From Auricularia sp. M13 (lineage: Eukaryota > Basidiomycota > Agaricomycetes > Auriculariales > Auriculariaceae), in the NCBI GenBank assembly GCA_037042915.1, contig CM073193.1, positions 9,052,001 to 9,116,000 of the forward strand: a stretch of 64,000 bases of DNA. Direction: 5' to 3'. Below, in pieces: positions 20,115 to 31,737 of this stretch. The translations under genes were made by a program, and so were the position numbers. Numbering within the stretch: position 1 is the stretch's first letter; every line of letters begins with the position of its first letter. The notes beneath the pieces are model-generated. The model was given only the letters and a program-made list of their open reading frames with translations. It was not told the DNA's origin and searched no databases.

Positions 20115-21011
20115 ATGGAGATGCTCAAGACGGGTGACCCGTATGCCCCCAGGTCGTATCCGGGCCGAAAGCTCATCATGACGCCACACAAAGTGCGTCG
20201 TGCAAAGCAGGCAATCCTCAGCAGCTCCGCCCGGGATGCAACAGACTGCCAGCGACAGCTGTTCCCGTACGTCTCAGCTCGCTGCGTCTGCAAGGTGCTT
20301 TCCAGCATCAGTCTCAAGGGCAGGGTGCGATGAAAGAAGCATCTCTTGACCTTGACGCACGTCAGGCGGCGCAGAACGTGGGCATTGCGGCATTCGGAAT
20401 GGACCGACTGGGACTGGCGCACCGTCGTCTACTCTGATGAGACCAAAATCAACCTTTTTGGCTCAGATGGGCGTCAGTGGTGCCGTCGCTACCCTGGGCA
20501 GGCCTTTCTTCGGCGAAACGTCCAACAGACGGCGAAGCACGGCTGCGGCAATATTATGGTGTGGGGCTGTGTCACCTGGAACGGCGTCGGGCGCATTCAC
20601 CGCATCGAGGGTCGCATGAATTCCGTCCAATACTGCAGTATTCTGGACGAGTCCCTTCAGGGCTCCATGGCGGACCAGGGATTGGACTGGGAGCACTTCA
20701 TTTTCCAGCAGGATAATGATCCCAAGCACACGTCCCGCTACACTCGGGCCCACATCACCTCCCTCGGCATCGAAGTCCTTGACTGGCCGGCCAACTCACC
20801 GGATCAAAACATCATAGAGCACGTCTGGGACATACTCAAGCGCCGTATACGAGCCAGGAACCCTCTGCCTCGCAATTTGGACCAGTTGTGGCAGGCAGTA
20901 CAGGAGGAATGGTACAGCATCCCCGTTGAGCAAATCCGGAAGCTCTACAACTCGGTACCCCGTAGAATTGATGCCTTAGTAGCTGCCAGGGGATGGTTTA
21001 CAAAGTACTAG
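20115..21011 (+). mobile_element. Tc1/mariner-family transposase, 5'-truncated with one in-frame stop
   Basis: The DD34E catalytic core is complete: VVYSDETKINLFG (first Asp), FQQDNDPKHTS (second Asp) and SPDQNIIEHVWD (Glu), then the typical basic C-terminus. Upstream, in the same frame, SARCVCKVLSSISLKGRVR is the second helix-turn-helix. A TGA at 20,331-20,333 interrupts the frame exactly at the DNA-binding/catalytic junction, and the first helix-turn-helix is missing. It is therefore an inactive copy. Terminal inverted repeats and a TA duplication were not identified, so element limits are unknown. Confidence 0.88.
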
Positions 21012-21199
21012 TCTGAATGTATTTTTTTGCTGCTTCAATTCACGGTTCTTGGTTCTGGGGTGGTAGGTTGTGCATTGGCTCAAGCACTGCATGCACCATT
21101 TCTCCTCAGGATCCCAATGTATTGTCTCCAAATTTCATATTAGTATTCTACACATCATTTTGGACCAATTCACTATTGAGACGTCTTGGGATAAGCAGC

Positions 21200-21420
21200 C
21201 GTTCTCGAGCAATAGCATGTCGGCTTGGACCGACATTTTCAAGTTCCGTAACTGTACGGTCGTGGCGATGAGCGGGTCATCGTGCCCATCTTTGTCGACG
21301 ACATGACCCTCGCAGGGCATAAAAACGTTGGAAGCCAATTTTCAATAGTGTGCCTACAGAAATGGGAAATCCTCAAAGAAGCGGTCTGACAGCAGCCACT
21401 TGCCATATTTGGGCATGTCA
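21200..21420 (+). mobile_element. Ty1/copia reverse-transcriptase fragment
   Basis: A short frame contains VPIFVDDMTLAGHKN, the catalytic VDD motif of copia reverse transcriptases. Only this region is recognisable, so the element is a broken, old fragment. It lies between the Tc1 remnant and MITE copy B. Confidence 0.5.
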
Positions 21421-21516
21421 TGCAGGTTGGCAGGGTTTCCGTGTTGTCTATCTTATGGCTTCGTGGTGCACGGCGTTTTGGATGGGCATGAGAGGATTGA
21501 GGTTGAGCCCAATGCT

Positions 21517-21997
21517 CTGTAAGTGACTGTGCCCCCCAATTCCAGGTGGATTCCAGGTGGAAAAATGCAACTATGCAAAAAAAGTGTCAGAATGTCAAAT
21601 CCATCATATTTTGATGGTATACACCCTCAGGTGGAATTTGGGTGGAATTCCACTGGACCATTGGATTGGATGGGCCAGAATGGCCGAATTCCGATGGAAT
21701 TCCACTGGAAACAATGTGAAAATTCATCAAAAACTGTGATTAAGTGTTAGGTTAGGTTAGGTTAGGTTAGGTTAGGTTAGCTTAGGAGTTAGGTTAGGTT
21801 AGGTTAGGTTAGGTGTTAGGTTAGGTTAGGTTACTAGAACAGTTTCACGTTTCCTGAGGCGGCTGTGCATCTCTGAACCTTATTTGTGATGTCTAACATA
21901 ATTTTTTACCCCTTAGAAAATATTTTGTCTGGAGCAGGTTTTCCACCGGAATTCCACCTGGAATCCTCCTGGAACCAGGGGGCAGTGTCAGGTTCTC
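21517..21997. mobile_element. hAT-like MITE with (TTAGGT)n core, copy B
   Basis: 481 bp, the same length as copy A and differing at about ten positions by eye. It is flanked by the perfect 8-bp duplication CCAATGCT at 21,509-21,516 and 21,998-22,005. The ends are CTGTAAGTGACTGTGCCCCC and, inverted, GAGAACCTGACACTGCCCCC. The (TTAGGT)n tract is at 21,745-21,833 and is interrupted at the same two places as in copy A. The small divergence and clean duplications suggest recent movement. Confidence 0.87.
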
Positions 21998-22005
21998 CCA
22001 ATGCT

Positions 22006-22574
22006 CAGACAGTTTGGACAGCAGTTTCTCTTGGCATCAGTTCATGATTGATCAAGTGGCGGAGCCGCGAGATCAGGCTGAGATTGCGAGAGAGAACAAG
22101 TATGAAAAGCAAAAGAACATGAGGGAATGAGCAACATGGAGCAATCATATATAAAGGCCATGTGCCATGCAGTGCACAAGACAGTGGAAGAAACAGAAAC
22201 AAAAGGATGGTGGTCAGTGCGCACGATGCGCAGCGCCTGACCACGTGGGAGGAGGGCGCTCCTTGACCACAGATCGCTGGTAGTGGTCCACTACCCTCTC
22301 AGTATTAGCTGTACATTTTAGCCAAGCACATGTCCTGTGTGCAGCGCAGCCTTATCAACAAAACACATAATTATGGTGGGCTAGTGAATACCTTCAGTGA
22401 TTGCAGAGAAAACGAACATATACCATCTGTGTTAACAATGAACTCATACGATACATCTAGCAGTCACAAGCCACAAATCCTGGTCCAGTACAGAAGTCGA
22501 TACCATAATGTCCGCGCGTGCACGAGGGGTATGTACAGCACAAGCCGCAGGAATCCTAAGTCCTACCTCTTGCT
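22006..22574. other. Intergenic region downstream of the myosin gene
   Basis: No coding region supported. It should contain the 3' untranslated region of the myosin gene, which reads towards it, but no clear polyadenylation signal stands out. Confidence 0.4.
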
Positions 22575-25500
22575 CTACTCATGCTCTGTCGCTCGTTGTG
22601 CGCGTTTTGCCAGCTGTGAAACACAAGTTAGTAGTCAACAACGGCACACATCGCAAATGGAAGAAGACTCACAGCCGCAGCAAGGTCCATCTGGCCAACC
22701 GCACCCGGCGCGCGCACCGCAGAGGGCTTCGGCGCAGACGAAGGCACAGGCCGCGCCGTCGACGGTACAGGCGGCTTGCCGCCCACGCCGGGCGGTTTGG
22801 GCGCGAGCGGCGGCTTTGCGCCAACAGCTGGCTTCGCGCCGACAGGCGGCGCAGCCGGCTTGGGCTTATTGGCGACGGGCGGCGTGGGCCGCGCAGCGGC
22901 GGACTTCAGGCCGTTCGCGGCGGCGGCGGCAGCGGCAGCCACCGGGGTCGATGCTGCGGGCTTCGGCGCTGGCGGGGGCGCTCGGCGAACGGGCGGCGGC
23001 GGGGGCGCGACCGCCTTGGGTTTCGGCGGGATGAGCTCGAGGTAGTTGTGTGGCGCCCAGCCCTCCTCCGTCCCGCGGCGCACTCGCCACCATCCTAAAC
23101 ACACATCATGAGTTCACGAGCGGCCATCACAACGCTGCAACGCACCGTTGTCCTCCTTCTCGAGCAGTTCGACGACATCGTCCTTGGACAGGTTCAGCTC
23201 GCCTTCCTGCCCCTGGAAATCGTACAGAGCGCGATATTGCGGCACATCAGGCTCTGCAGACGCAGCGGGCGGCGGGGGCGGAGGCGGCGGCGGGACTCCA
23301 CGCCCGGCGGGCTTCGCGGTACTCGTGGCCGTGGCCGTGGCGGTGGGCTTGAGCGATGGCGCACCCAAGTTGGACGTCTGGCCTCCAGGCAGCGCCTGCG
23401 CCTTCGGCTTGGGCTTAGGCGCGGGCTTCGGTGCCTGCATAAACAATAAATCGTATTCAGCATGTGCGCAGAAGACACAGCAGAATCCACTGACATTCGA
23501 GTTGCCTGGTCCACCCGGACGCAGCAGTTTGCCCGCCGTAATCGGCCGCACGACGCCCGCCTTGCGCTTGGCAGCCGGGCGTGAGACGCTCGTCGCCGGC
23601 TCGCCGGTGGGCACATGGACCGTCGAGCTCTTGTACACATCGTCGCGCGGGACAGTCTCGTCCCTGACGAACGTCACCGTCGCCTTCTTGTCCTTCTTCT
23701 TCAGGTACTCGATGCTATTGATTCAACATCAGCGGAAGCGGAGAAACAACGAAGAGCGATGAAATGCGTACGTTGGCCCGATGAGCACCTGGATGCTCGC
23801 CTGCGTCAGCGTGAGGAGGTTGGCCGTAAACTCCGTCTTGAAGTAGCACGAGAAGACGGGGTCGCCTTCCTCGGACGGCGGGAGGTTGAGTGCCTGAAAA
23901 CGGGTTTGAATGAATGGGCCGCGCGCTGCGAGCGAGATGACTTACCACCCAGTCGTCGCGCAAGTTCGACATGGCGATGCTCTTGATCGTCACGAGCGGG
24001 ATCTTGCGCTCGAGCGTCGTGCCCGTCTTGGCCGTCGTCACGACAAAGTGAACAGCCTTCTCGGTCTACAACGCGCCGGCTGAGCAAAGCAGGCATGACA
24101 CCTGGACAGTACGTACCACGACGAGGTAGCGCGGACTCGGCTTACTCGACCGGCCGAACTTGTGCACGAGCAGTTGCACGCGCGAGCTGAACGTAACCTT
24201 CTCCTCTGCAAGCCCCATCATCAGCGAAAACCACATAGGAAAAAAGGCCACACGCACTGCCAATACCACACGCCTCGCGAATCGTCTCGCCCAGCGGATC
24301 CTTCCCGCCCACATCCAAATAATCGCCCGCAAAGCGTCTATAGCTCAACAAACTATACCTCCTGCGCTCCTTCCTTTGCGCCAGCACCGCATGGCCGTAG
24401 TCCCGAATCTGGGCGTACACCAGCGCCTCCTTGTTGTTCTTCCAGAAGCGCTGGATGCGGCGCGCGCACTCGTTCTTGTAGCGCCAGTAGTTGCGCCACG
24501 CGCGCTGGATGCGCGCGGCCATGTTGTGGAAGTAGCGGTCGCGCATCGTCTCGAGCGCGAACAGCGTCTCGGGATTCTTGATGAACGCCTTCGTCACGCC
24601 CAGCTGCCACTCCTCCTTGGCAATCCCGCTGTCCTTCAGGATCCGCGCGCACCCCGTCTTCACGTCGCCCTGCCAGATGTACTCGCCCGCGTAGCCCGTC
24701 GCGGGCGAGAGCAGGTAGAATCTGCCGTTCGGCCCATTCAGCTACGAAGCAGGGAAAAATAAGGCAGAACGGAACGACGCACCGCTCGATCATCTTCTCG
24801 AATGTATTGCGATACGCAAAGCCCGCGCGGCGCACACGAATGTTCTCCTGCAAGCCCAGATACTTAATCTGATGCAAAATCGCCTTCGAGTCGTACTCCG
24901 TGGCACTGCGATGCTCGTTCGGCTTGATCGTGCGGATATAGCTCGGCTGCGCGCGCATGAGGTTCTCGACGAGCGCGCCCGCGCTCGCCTTGATCTTGTC
25001 GCCCGCCGTCGGCGGCCGCTTCTTGCTGTTCGGGTCCGGGCGGTCGGGGAAGAGCGCCTGGAGGAACGCATTGCCGGACCCGGCGACGAGGTCGAGCAGG
25101 TCCTTGACGAGCGCGTCCTTGTTCTTGTCCGTCATGCCCGCGACGCTGTACATCACGTCGCCCGCGTAGTGCTTCACGAGGAACTGCGCGCCGCGCGGCT
25201 CGAAGTGCGCGTTCGACAGCCCGCCGAGCCGCTGCACGAACGAGTTGTCCGCCGCCGCGGGATCCGCGTGCGCCGTCGCGCACGCGTCGTTCAAAGCCGC
25301 GAAGATGCCCGGCGGCCGCCGCTCCTCGATGAGGTCGCACACGACCTTGTTGTTGAAGTACTTGATCGGCTCCCACTTGATCTGCTCGCGCACGTACTCC
25401 TCCTGCTCGGCCTTGAGCGTCAGCTCTATGAAGATCTGCTGCAGCTTCTCGTTGACGTAGTTGATGCACAGCTGCTCGAACGAGTTTTCCTATAGCGCAG

Positions 25501-26962
25501 CAGTCAGCAGCGCGCGGGTGGCAACGAGAACGTGAGCCGACGCATACCTGGAAGATCTCAAAGCCGTAAATGTCGAGGACGCCGATGATGGTGGCGTGCG
25601 CGGTGCGCGGCTTCATGGATACGTTCACGCGGCTCACGATCCACTCGAAGAGGTTGTTGTAGATCGCCTTGGCGAGCGCGTCGCGCCCTGCGGCGGCCTG
25701 GGCGGGGTTGAGCGGCACGTCGTACACGGAGCCGCGCCGGCCGCCGCGCTGGGTCTCGACGACCTTGGAGACCATGACCTTCTCGACGAGGGCCGCGTCG
25801 CACTCCATCAGGTACGCGACGAACTCGGTCACGGACGTGTCGGCGACGCGCGCGTTGCCGTCGTCTGCCTCCTCGAACTGGATGTTGCCCAGCCAGAGGA
25901 TGGTGGCGAGCATGCGCAGGATGTCGTTCTGCTCGCCGTCCGAGAGACCGATAATCTGCATGGCTTTCTGGAACACGATGAGTTGGCTGTTTCCAAGCGA
26001 ATTACGGGGCACGCACAAGCGTTTCCGCGAAATCCTCGACGTCGTCGATGCCGGGGACCTCGAGACAGTTGCTGCGGCTGGTGTAGGCGTAGCTCTCGGG
26101 GCCCTGTAGACCAAACGCCTCGCGCTGCTCGTCGCTGGCGCCTTTGGTGAACTGGTAGAAGATGTGAAAGTCGCGCTCATCGGTGATCTGACCGACGACG
26201 CGGCCCTTCTCGAGCAGGTAGTTGGTGATCTGAGCGCCGACAGGCTCGCCGTTGGCGTTGAACATGATCTCGAGATACTTGCCGTGGCGCGAGGAGTTGT
26301 TGTTGCGCAGGGTCTTGGCGCAGCCAAAGGACTCGAGCAGCGGGTTGGTGGCGAGGACCATGTCCTTGATCTCCTGGATGCTCGAGTCTGTGCCGGAGCC
26401 GGAGACGGCGGCGATGTACTGCATGATGCGCTTGGCCGCCTCCGTCTTGCCCGCGCCGGACTCGCCAGAAATAATGACGCACTGGTTGTCCTTGTAGGCC
26501 TGCATGTTGTAGTAGGCGCCCTCGGCGATGCTGAAGACGTGCGGCGGGACCTCGAGGCGGTTGCGGCCCTTGTAGCGGGCGACGACGTCGTCGGTGTAGA
26601 TGCCCAGATCGCGGAAGGGGTTGACGGAGATGAGGACGGGGCCGATGTAGGTGTAGATCTCGCCGTTCGTCCAGCGCTTCTGGAGGTTGTCGTTGATGCT
26701 CTCGTTGCTGATCGTGCTCAGCAGCGTCATGTCCGACACCCCCACCTGCTTCTTCTTGAACCCCTCCTTCCAGTCCGCCTAAACCCGACAGGAGGTAAGC
26801 GTCGGCGCCGTCGGCCGCAGCAGCGAGCAAGCAAGAACGCACCTTGGCGAACGCCGCCTTGCCGCCCTTGGACGACGGCGCGGCCGCAGCGCCCTTCTGC
26901 GCCTTGCCCTTCCCAGCCTTTTTCGACGGCGCCTGCTCGACCAGTGAGTTCTCCGCGCCCAT
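22575..26962 (-). CDS. myo1: Class I myosin (endocytic, SH3-containing)
   Basis: Actin-based motor of cortical patches, used in endocytosis and polarised growth. The start at 26,962 gives a short basic N-terminus before the motor; an in-frame ATG at 26,992 is possible. In order: the [12 protein letters not shown] block; P-loop GESGAGKT (about residue 145); switch [11 protein letters not shown]; the TEDS-site serine in [11 protein letters not shown] (about residue 375), the position phosphorylated by PAK kinases in fungal myosin [11 protein letters not shown]; two IQ motifs ([14 protein letters not shown] and [10 protein letters not shown]); a TH1 membrane-binding domain; a Pro-rich segment; an SH3 domain ([20 protein letters not shown]...[11 protein letters not shown]); and a long Pro/Ala tail ending MDLAAALAKRAQ. 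At least eight introns, the last splitting the tail (final 39-nt exon 22,575-22,613). The usual acidic Arp2/3-binding end is very short (ATEHE). Confidence 0.95.
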
Positions 26963-27271
26963 CGCGACAGTAAAGAGCAAGACGCGCACCATGTGTTCTA
27001 GCTAGACACGACTCGCTCGCGCCGGTGCAGCGTGTGCAGTGTGCGCGAATTACAGGAATTACGTCTGTCCTTGAATTCTGCCTCCGGGCTTGTGCCTCCT
27101 CTCGGATTTCAATCGCACGTTGAATAAGGCAGTCAACCTCGTAACTGCGGTCTATATGGACTGTGGGAATTCATTGTACATCTAATATCTAAGATATTCC
27201 TGACACCCCGCAATTGTCACATTGATATTGTACAGTAGAAGGTTACAAGCTAAGGCGTCTAACGACCAGAT
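26963..27271. promoter_or_regulatory. Gap between UCS chaperone and myosin genes
   Basis: A gap of about 310 bp between two genes on the same strand. It should hold the 3' end of the chaperone gene and the myosin promoter. No TATA box stands out near the myosin start. Confidence 0.4.
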
Positions 27272-29173
27272 CTACTTACCAATTCCATGGCTATGAAGCG
27301 ATTTCAGTAACTCTATCGCAGGCTCGAGCAACGGTCCGCTTTGAGGGCCTCGCTTCACGATAGCCACCAACTTCTGCGTGACGCCTTCGCCATCCAGTGT
27401 CCGCGCAAACTTCGCCTGCTCTTCAGGTCCCAGCCCCTCAAGCGCTCCCAAAGCAATAACAACACCGCGATGCGCAAGCCCGTCCTCCTCAGAAGTAATC
27501 AACCGCGAGACATTAGCCGCCTTATCCAGCACAGCGCGCGCCGCACGGGGGTCATGCGCAACACACGCAAGGGCACCAGCACACGCACTGCGCGTCGGGC
27601 CGTCGTCAGCATCCGCCAGCGCCAGCAGCACGTCAAGCCGATTCCGTGCGCCCACAACGCGCTCGCACGCGGCGGGCGACCCGCCGAGGAGGTTGCACGT
27701 GAGCTCGGCCGCGGCGCGCCGCACGAGGTCGTGGTCGTCCAGCAGCAGCGTCTCGAGGCGGCCCGCAAGGCCGGGCACCGCGACGATGCGCTCCGCCAGC
27801 TGCGGGCCCGCGGACGCCAGGTTCGTCAGCGCCATCAGGCCCTCGAACGTCTGCAGGCGCGTGGCGCTCGGGTGCAGCAGCAGCGCGGCGAGCGGGCGCA
27901 GCGCGTCCAGCGCGCCGGCGTCGCCCGGCCCGAAGACGCTGAGCGGCGGGGACGTGATGGCCAGCTTCGCGAGGGCCTGAGCGGCCACTAGATCCGCGGG
28001 GTCGACGTTGAGCAGCGCCCTCGATGGAGATTCTCCAGTCCCAGATGTCGATACGCCCGCAAAGGCCACGCGGGTGAGCGCAAGAAGCGTCTTCGCGCCG
28101 CCGCCCTGTAGGACCTTCCCGCGATCGGCCTTGTCCTCCACGAAAGCGAGCAGCGTCTCCGCCACAAGCCGTCCAATGCGCGGGCTCTCGCGCGTATACC
28201 GCGACAGCGTCGCCAGCGCCGACACCGCGCCGGCATCGATTAACCGTCGACATCGCGCGCGCACAGCAGGCGCGTCCTCGCGCGGGTCTGGCGCCTGCTC
28301 GCGCATCCGTCCCTCGGGCGTCAGCGCAGCACCTTCGCGCGTCATACGCCGCAGCTTGGCAATCTGCTCCTCCTCGTCCGTCGCCTGCGGCCTATACGCC
28401 GCCATATTCCTCAACGCCACCGCAACGCCGTACAAAATCGGCTGGGCCGGCGCAGCCTCGCCCTTCCTCGCGGGCACAAACGCAATAATCCGCGCGAGAG
28501 CCTCGACGTCGCGCGCAAAGGCCTCCTTGGCGAGCGGCTCGGCCGTGATGTACGCGAGCGCCTCGACGGTGTCCGACACCGCGCCCTCGTCGCCGGCGGG
28601 CACGACGGCCAGCAGGCCTTTGATGAGCGCGACGAGCGCGTCAGCCTGCCCCTCCTGCACGCGCTGGTCGCCCGGGTTCGCATCGCGCGCGCCGATGTAC
28701 AGCTTCGTCAGCGCGCAGACGGCGGCGGCGCGCAACCGCGGATCCGTCGTCTGCTGCGCGCTTTCCTGCAGCCAGGAAAGCCACGCAGCAGCTATGGGCT
28801 CGCGACACGCTTTGTGCGCGCTGGCCTGGGAGAGCAGCGAGGCCACTGAGTGGCGGATGTCTGGCGATGAAGGGTACAGCTCGAGCACTTCGGCCACAGA
28901 GTCAAAGATGCCCTCGTCGAGAAGAACAGCAGATGCAGAAACGTTGTCCGTTTGGAAGAGCGCAGCAAGAAAGGTCAGCGCCGAGAGTGCGTCGTCGGCT
29001 GTCGCTGCACGGAAGGCGTCCTCGACGAGAGGCTTAGCATGGGCGCCTAGTTGACCAGGTTGCTTTTCTACGAGCACTGATAGATCCCGGTACCCATTTG
29101 ACCTGGTTTCTAGCGAGGCCGAGGGTACAAAAGAATGCAAGATAGAGCGCAGTGAATCCCGAGTGGACGTCAT
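27272..29173 (-). CDS. she4: UCS-domain myosin chaperone (She4/Rng3/UNC-45 family)
   Basis: A single long exon of 633 codons made of armadillo-like helical repeats. The C-terminal third has the UCS hallmark: FEGLMALTNLASAGPQ, LETLLLDDHDLVRRAAAE and LTCNLLGG, close to the UNC-45/She4 signature. UCS proteins fold and stabilise myosin motor domains; yeast She4 acts on myosin I and V. Like other fungal UCS proteins it lacks the TPR domain of animal UNC-45. It lies directly upstream of the class I myosin gene on the same strand, about 310 bp away, its probable client. The stop at 27,272 lies within GGTAAGTAG, which also reads as a splice donor; a 65-nt intron to 27,217 would change only the last residues. 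Confidence 0.85.
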   Translation of the reverse strand: MTSTRDSLRSILHSFVPSASLETRSNGYRDLSVLVEKQPGQLGAHAKPLVEDAFRAATADDALSALTFLAALFQTDNVSASAVLLDEGIFDSVAEVLELYPSSPDIRHSVASLLSQASAHKACREPIAAAWLSWLQESAQQTTDPRLRAAAVCALTKLYIGARDANPGDQRVQEGQADALVALIKGLLAVVPAGDEGAVSDTVEALAYITAEPLAKEAFARDVEALARIIAFVPARKGEAAPAQPILYGVAVALRNMAAYRPQATDEEEQIAKLRRMTREGAALTPEGRMREQAPDPREDAPAVRARCRRLIDAGAVSALATLSRYTRESPRIGRLVAETLLAFVEDKADRGKVLQGGGAKTLLALTRVAFAGVSTSGTGESPSRALLNVDPADLVAAQALAKLAITSPPLSVFGPGDAGALDALRPLAALLLHPSATRLQTFEGLMALTNLASAGPQLAERIVAVPGLAGRLETLLLDDHDLVRRAAAELTCNLLGGSPAACERVVGARNRLDVLLALADADDGPTRSACAGALACVAHDPRAARAVLDKAANVSRLITSEEDGLAHRGVVIALGALEGLGPEEQAKFARTLDGEGVTQKLVAIVKRGPQSGPLLEPAIELLKSLHSHGIGK

Positions 29174-29583
29174 GGTTCAAGTTGCGGTGCTTGCCGACGT
29201 TCGCGACTTGATTTGCACCTGCGTGTCATAGATTCACATAACATATCGGCCATCGTTCAGCGCTCAGCGTTCGACACTCGTGTGATTTTTCTGCTAAACT
29301 TTTGGCATACATCAATGTAATTTTTCAGATGTTCCTTTTACCGAGCGACGCCTGCCGGCCCAATTGAATGTACAATACGTCGAACCGTTAACATTGATTT
29401 CCTTGTTTTTCAAAGTGATGACGAGCGGTGAGCAAAAAATAATAATTGCTGGCCTTCGAAGGAGGCGTAATTCTAGGAAACAGTCTTCAACCGATTGATT
29501 GCTGATGATCGACATGAATCGTCAGTTGCAAGATCGGGAATGCATCCGTCGGTGTCGGCTGCTTGCGGCTCTTGTCTCAGACC
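29174..29583. promoter_or_regulatory. Divergent promoter region, UCS gene (-) and F-box gene (+)
   Basis: A gap of about 410 bp between head-to-head genes. No canonical TATA box was seen; an AT-rich stretch lies near 29,280-29,460. A shared regulatory role is inferred from the divergent arrangement. Confidence 0.4.
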
Positions 29584-31177
29584 ATGGTGCGCAGGCTGCT
29601 GGACCTGCCCGAGGAGCTGCTCCTCTTTATCGCTCGCCATCTGTTTGTCTACGAGGCGCTGTGTTTTACGTCTGTGAGTAGCTTGCGCGCGCGCCGCTGC
29701 TGCCGCGACTAAAAGTTTATTCGCAGTCTTGCCGGCGTCTGCGCCATTTGGGACTGAACAGCACTAGCCTCTGGACAACGGTCCTGCGCAGTGTACCCAT
29801 ACCCCTGACACCGGGCCTCACGTTGGACAAAGCAACTGGCGCGCAGTTGCAGCAGGCAGCTGTCGCCGCTGCGGCGATGCACGTCCGCTGGTGCCGCTCG
29901 TCGCCCATACCATTTCGCAAGCAGGTCCGGCTTATGAGCTCTACGCCAGGAGACGCGAGCATGGTTGTGCTACTTCATTTGATCCGCGGCGGACGCTGGG
30001 CAGTGACTTGCACCACCAGCGGTCGCGTTGTCGTTTGGGACTTGAGCGAGAACGCACCGCGCGCGCGGCACCAGATCGCGTGCACAGCATACAGCCTCGA
30101 CGATCGCAGTACGGCGCTTGACGAGCATGCGGATGGCACCAGCGCCGTGCTCGCTGTTTCGTTCGCCGTCTCCGGGTGATTTAATTTCTCATTACCCGAA
30201 CCCTGCGAGTAAACTCATTGACGACTCGCAGGAAGCGTTTCCTTCGTGTTCTCCGGCTGAAATTTCCAACCGAAGGCGCGCCGACGATTGAAGAGGCTGG
30301 GACGAAAGAAATGTCGAATGCCCGCATCTCGTTCGCATTGGCTGCCTGCGGCGTAGGGTCGCGTGTCGCAGTCGCACGCATGGACGCCTCGACTCACAAG
30401 ATCGACCTCTTTGTATGGGACTACGCGGCCGATGTCGACCTGCGCCTTGCGACTTCGCTCGTGTATCTAATTAATGTGCGCTCAACCCGATGTCTCGTCT
30501 GACGCCCGCTAACCTCGCGACAGCTGTCGGCGTGCCAGATCCGCATCACCGAAAACATGTTGCTCATCTACGGCGAGTCCGCATCGAATGCACTGTCCAT
30601 CTCGCTCGTCTCGTTGCCGCAGCGCGCGCTGTACGACATCAAGCTGCGCAAGGAGGACCGCTATGTGCACAGCGCATTCCAGGCGCCGCTCACGCTCGCC
30701 GGCGTCTCCGGCCTGGGGCGCATGCCCGTCGCGCTGAACGCGACCGCAGACGAACTCGCGCTTTTCTTGCCTACGCGCCAGGGCGCGTCCTTCGCGCACC
30801 ACGTCATCCACATTTCCCCGCCGCCCGTCGCGATGAAGTACGACGACGAAGACACGAAGGAGGCTGTACAGAGCCCGGTGCGCCCCATCCCATTTACGCT
30901 GGTGCACAGCGCGCGCGTGGGCGTGCCGAGCGCGCCCGCGTCGCACAAGGCGTCGCCCATCCTCGGCGCCGGCGCCAAGCGTGCACTCTGGGTTTCTGCT
31001 TCGCGCCTGTACGGTGCAGCGCTGTGCGCACCCGACTCGCCCGCTCCGCGCGAGCTCGAGCTTCCCGCGGACGTGGCACGCTCTATCGGATCTGCCGAGC
31101 GCATCGCGCTTGACGAAGCATGGTCCGTCGTTGCGATCGCCAACGACTCGGGCCAGATCTGGGCGCTGTACTACTAG
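29584..31177 (+). CDS. F-box protein with C-terminal beta-propeller-like region
   Basis: The ATG at 29,584 opens MVRRLLDLPEELLLFIARHL, a typical F-box start (LPxELL). An intron of about 55 nt (29,672-29,726) leads to CRRLRHLGLNSTSLWTTVL, the end of the F-box. Later segments show WD-like strands: RGGRWAVTCTTSGRVVVWDL near 30,000, KIDLFVWDYA near 30,400 and VVAIANDSGQIWALYY at the C-terminus. Further introns lie near 30,170-30,240 and 30,465-30,521. F-box proteins bring substrates to SCF ubiquitin ligases through Skp1, and a propeller would be the substrate-binding part. The family is large and divergent in mushrooms, and the target is unknown. It is transcribed away from the UCS gene. Confidence 0.75.
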
Positions 31178-31737
31178 CCTGTCTGGGGATCAGCTCAGCC
31201 GCTTCTTGCTCCTTGCTCTCTGGCGTCAGCTGCTTTTTTGTTTCCATTCCCGAGTCGCCGAAGGCTTAGGTTTTCGAATTTTGGGTCTTGGGTCCTGATT
31301 CTGAATCTGAATCCGGTCGCCGTTGTCGTACTGTATTGTCTTTGGTAATGCGCTGCGAGCGCCCGGCGCTTTCTTGTAGCCCCACGCCACCGCTGTCTTT
31401 GTCATTCACAAGCTGTACACTAGCTTCGGAAGAATGCACGCCGGTCTCTTCCTGCAACCAAGCGACTATGGGGCTGGCCAGTGACAGCAACTCTTCCGAA
31501 GTTGTACTGACTGATGTCCGTGCCACGCAACCATCTTTGCCAATTGCGTCGATTCGACCGCGCCTTTGTTTTCAATGCTTGACGACGACCGCGACGACAA
31601 TGAAGTCCGGACAGCAATCTTTCGTCCTGTTCACGCAGTGTGGCACAAGACATTTGGATTCGGATTTTGTGGTCGTCCCGGTGCCACACTCGATATAAAA
31701 CGTTGCATGACCCGTGGACTTTTCCGCCTCAATTACA
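31178..31737. promoter_or_regulatory. Intergenic region with TATA box for the next gene
   Basis: No gene supported. TATAAAA at 31,694-31,700 lies about 40 bp upstream of the ATG at 31,738 and is a good core promoter candidate. Confidence 0.5.

Noticed and set aside
24864-26327. Very long second open frame on the minus strand over the myosin gene
   Set aside because: It is rich in Arg/Ala, has no motif and overlaps the motor domain in another frame; it is a by-product of GC-rich coding sequence.
26164-26973. Long plus-strand open frames opposite the myosin gene, including 24,872-25,495
   Set aside because: Antisense mirrors of the motor coding sequence with no own motif or splice logic.
28008-29054. 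348-codon plus-strand frame opposite the UCS gene
   Set aside because: Low-complexity Ser/Ala composition mirroring the sense codons; the minus strand has the conserved UCS blocks.
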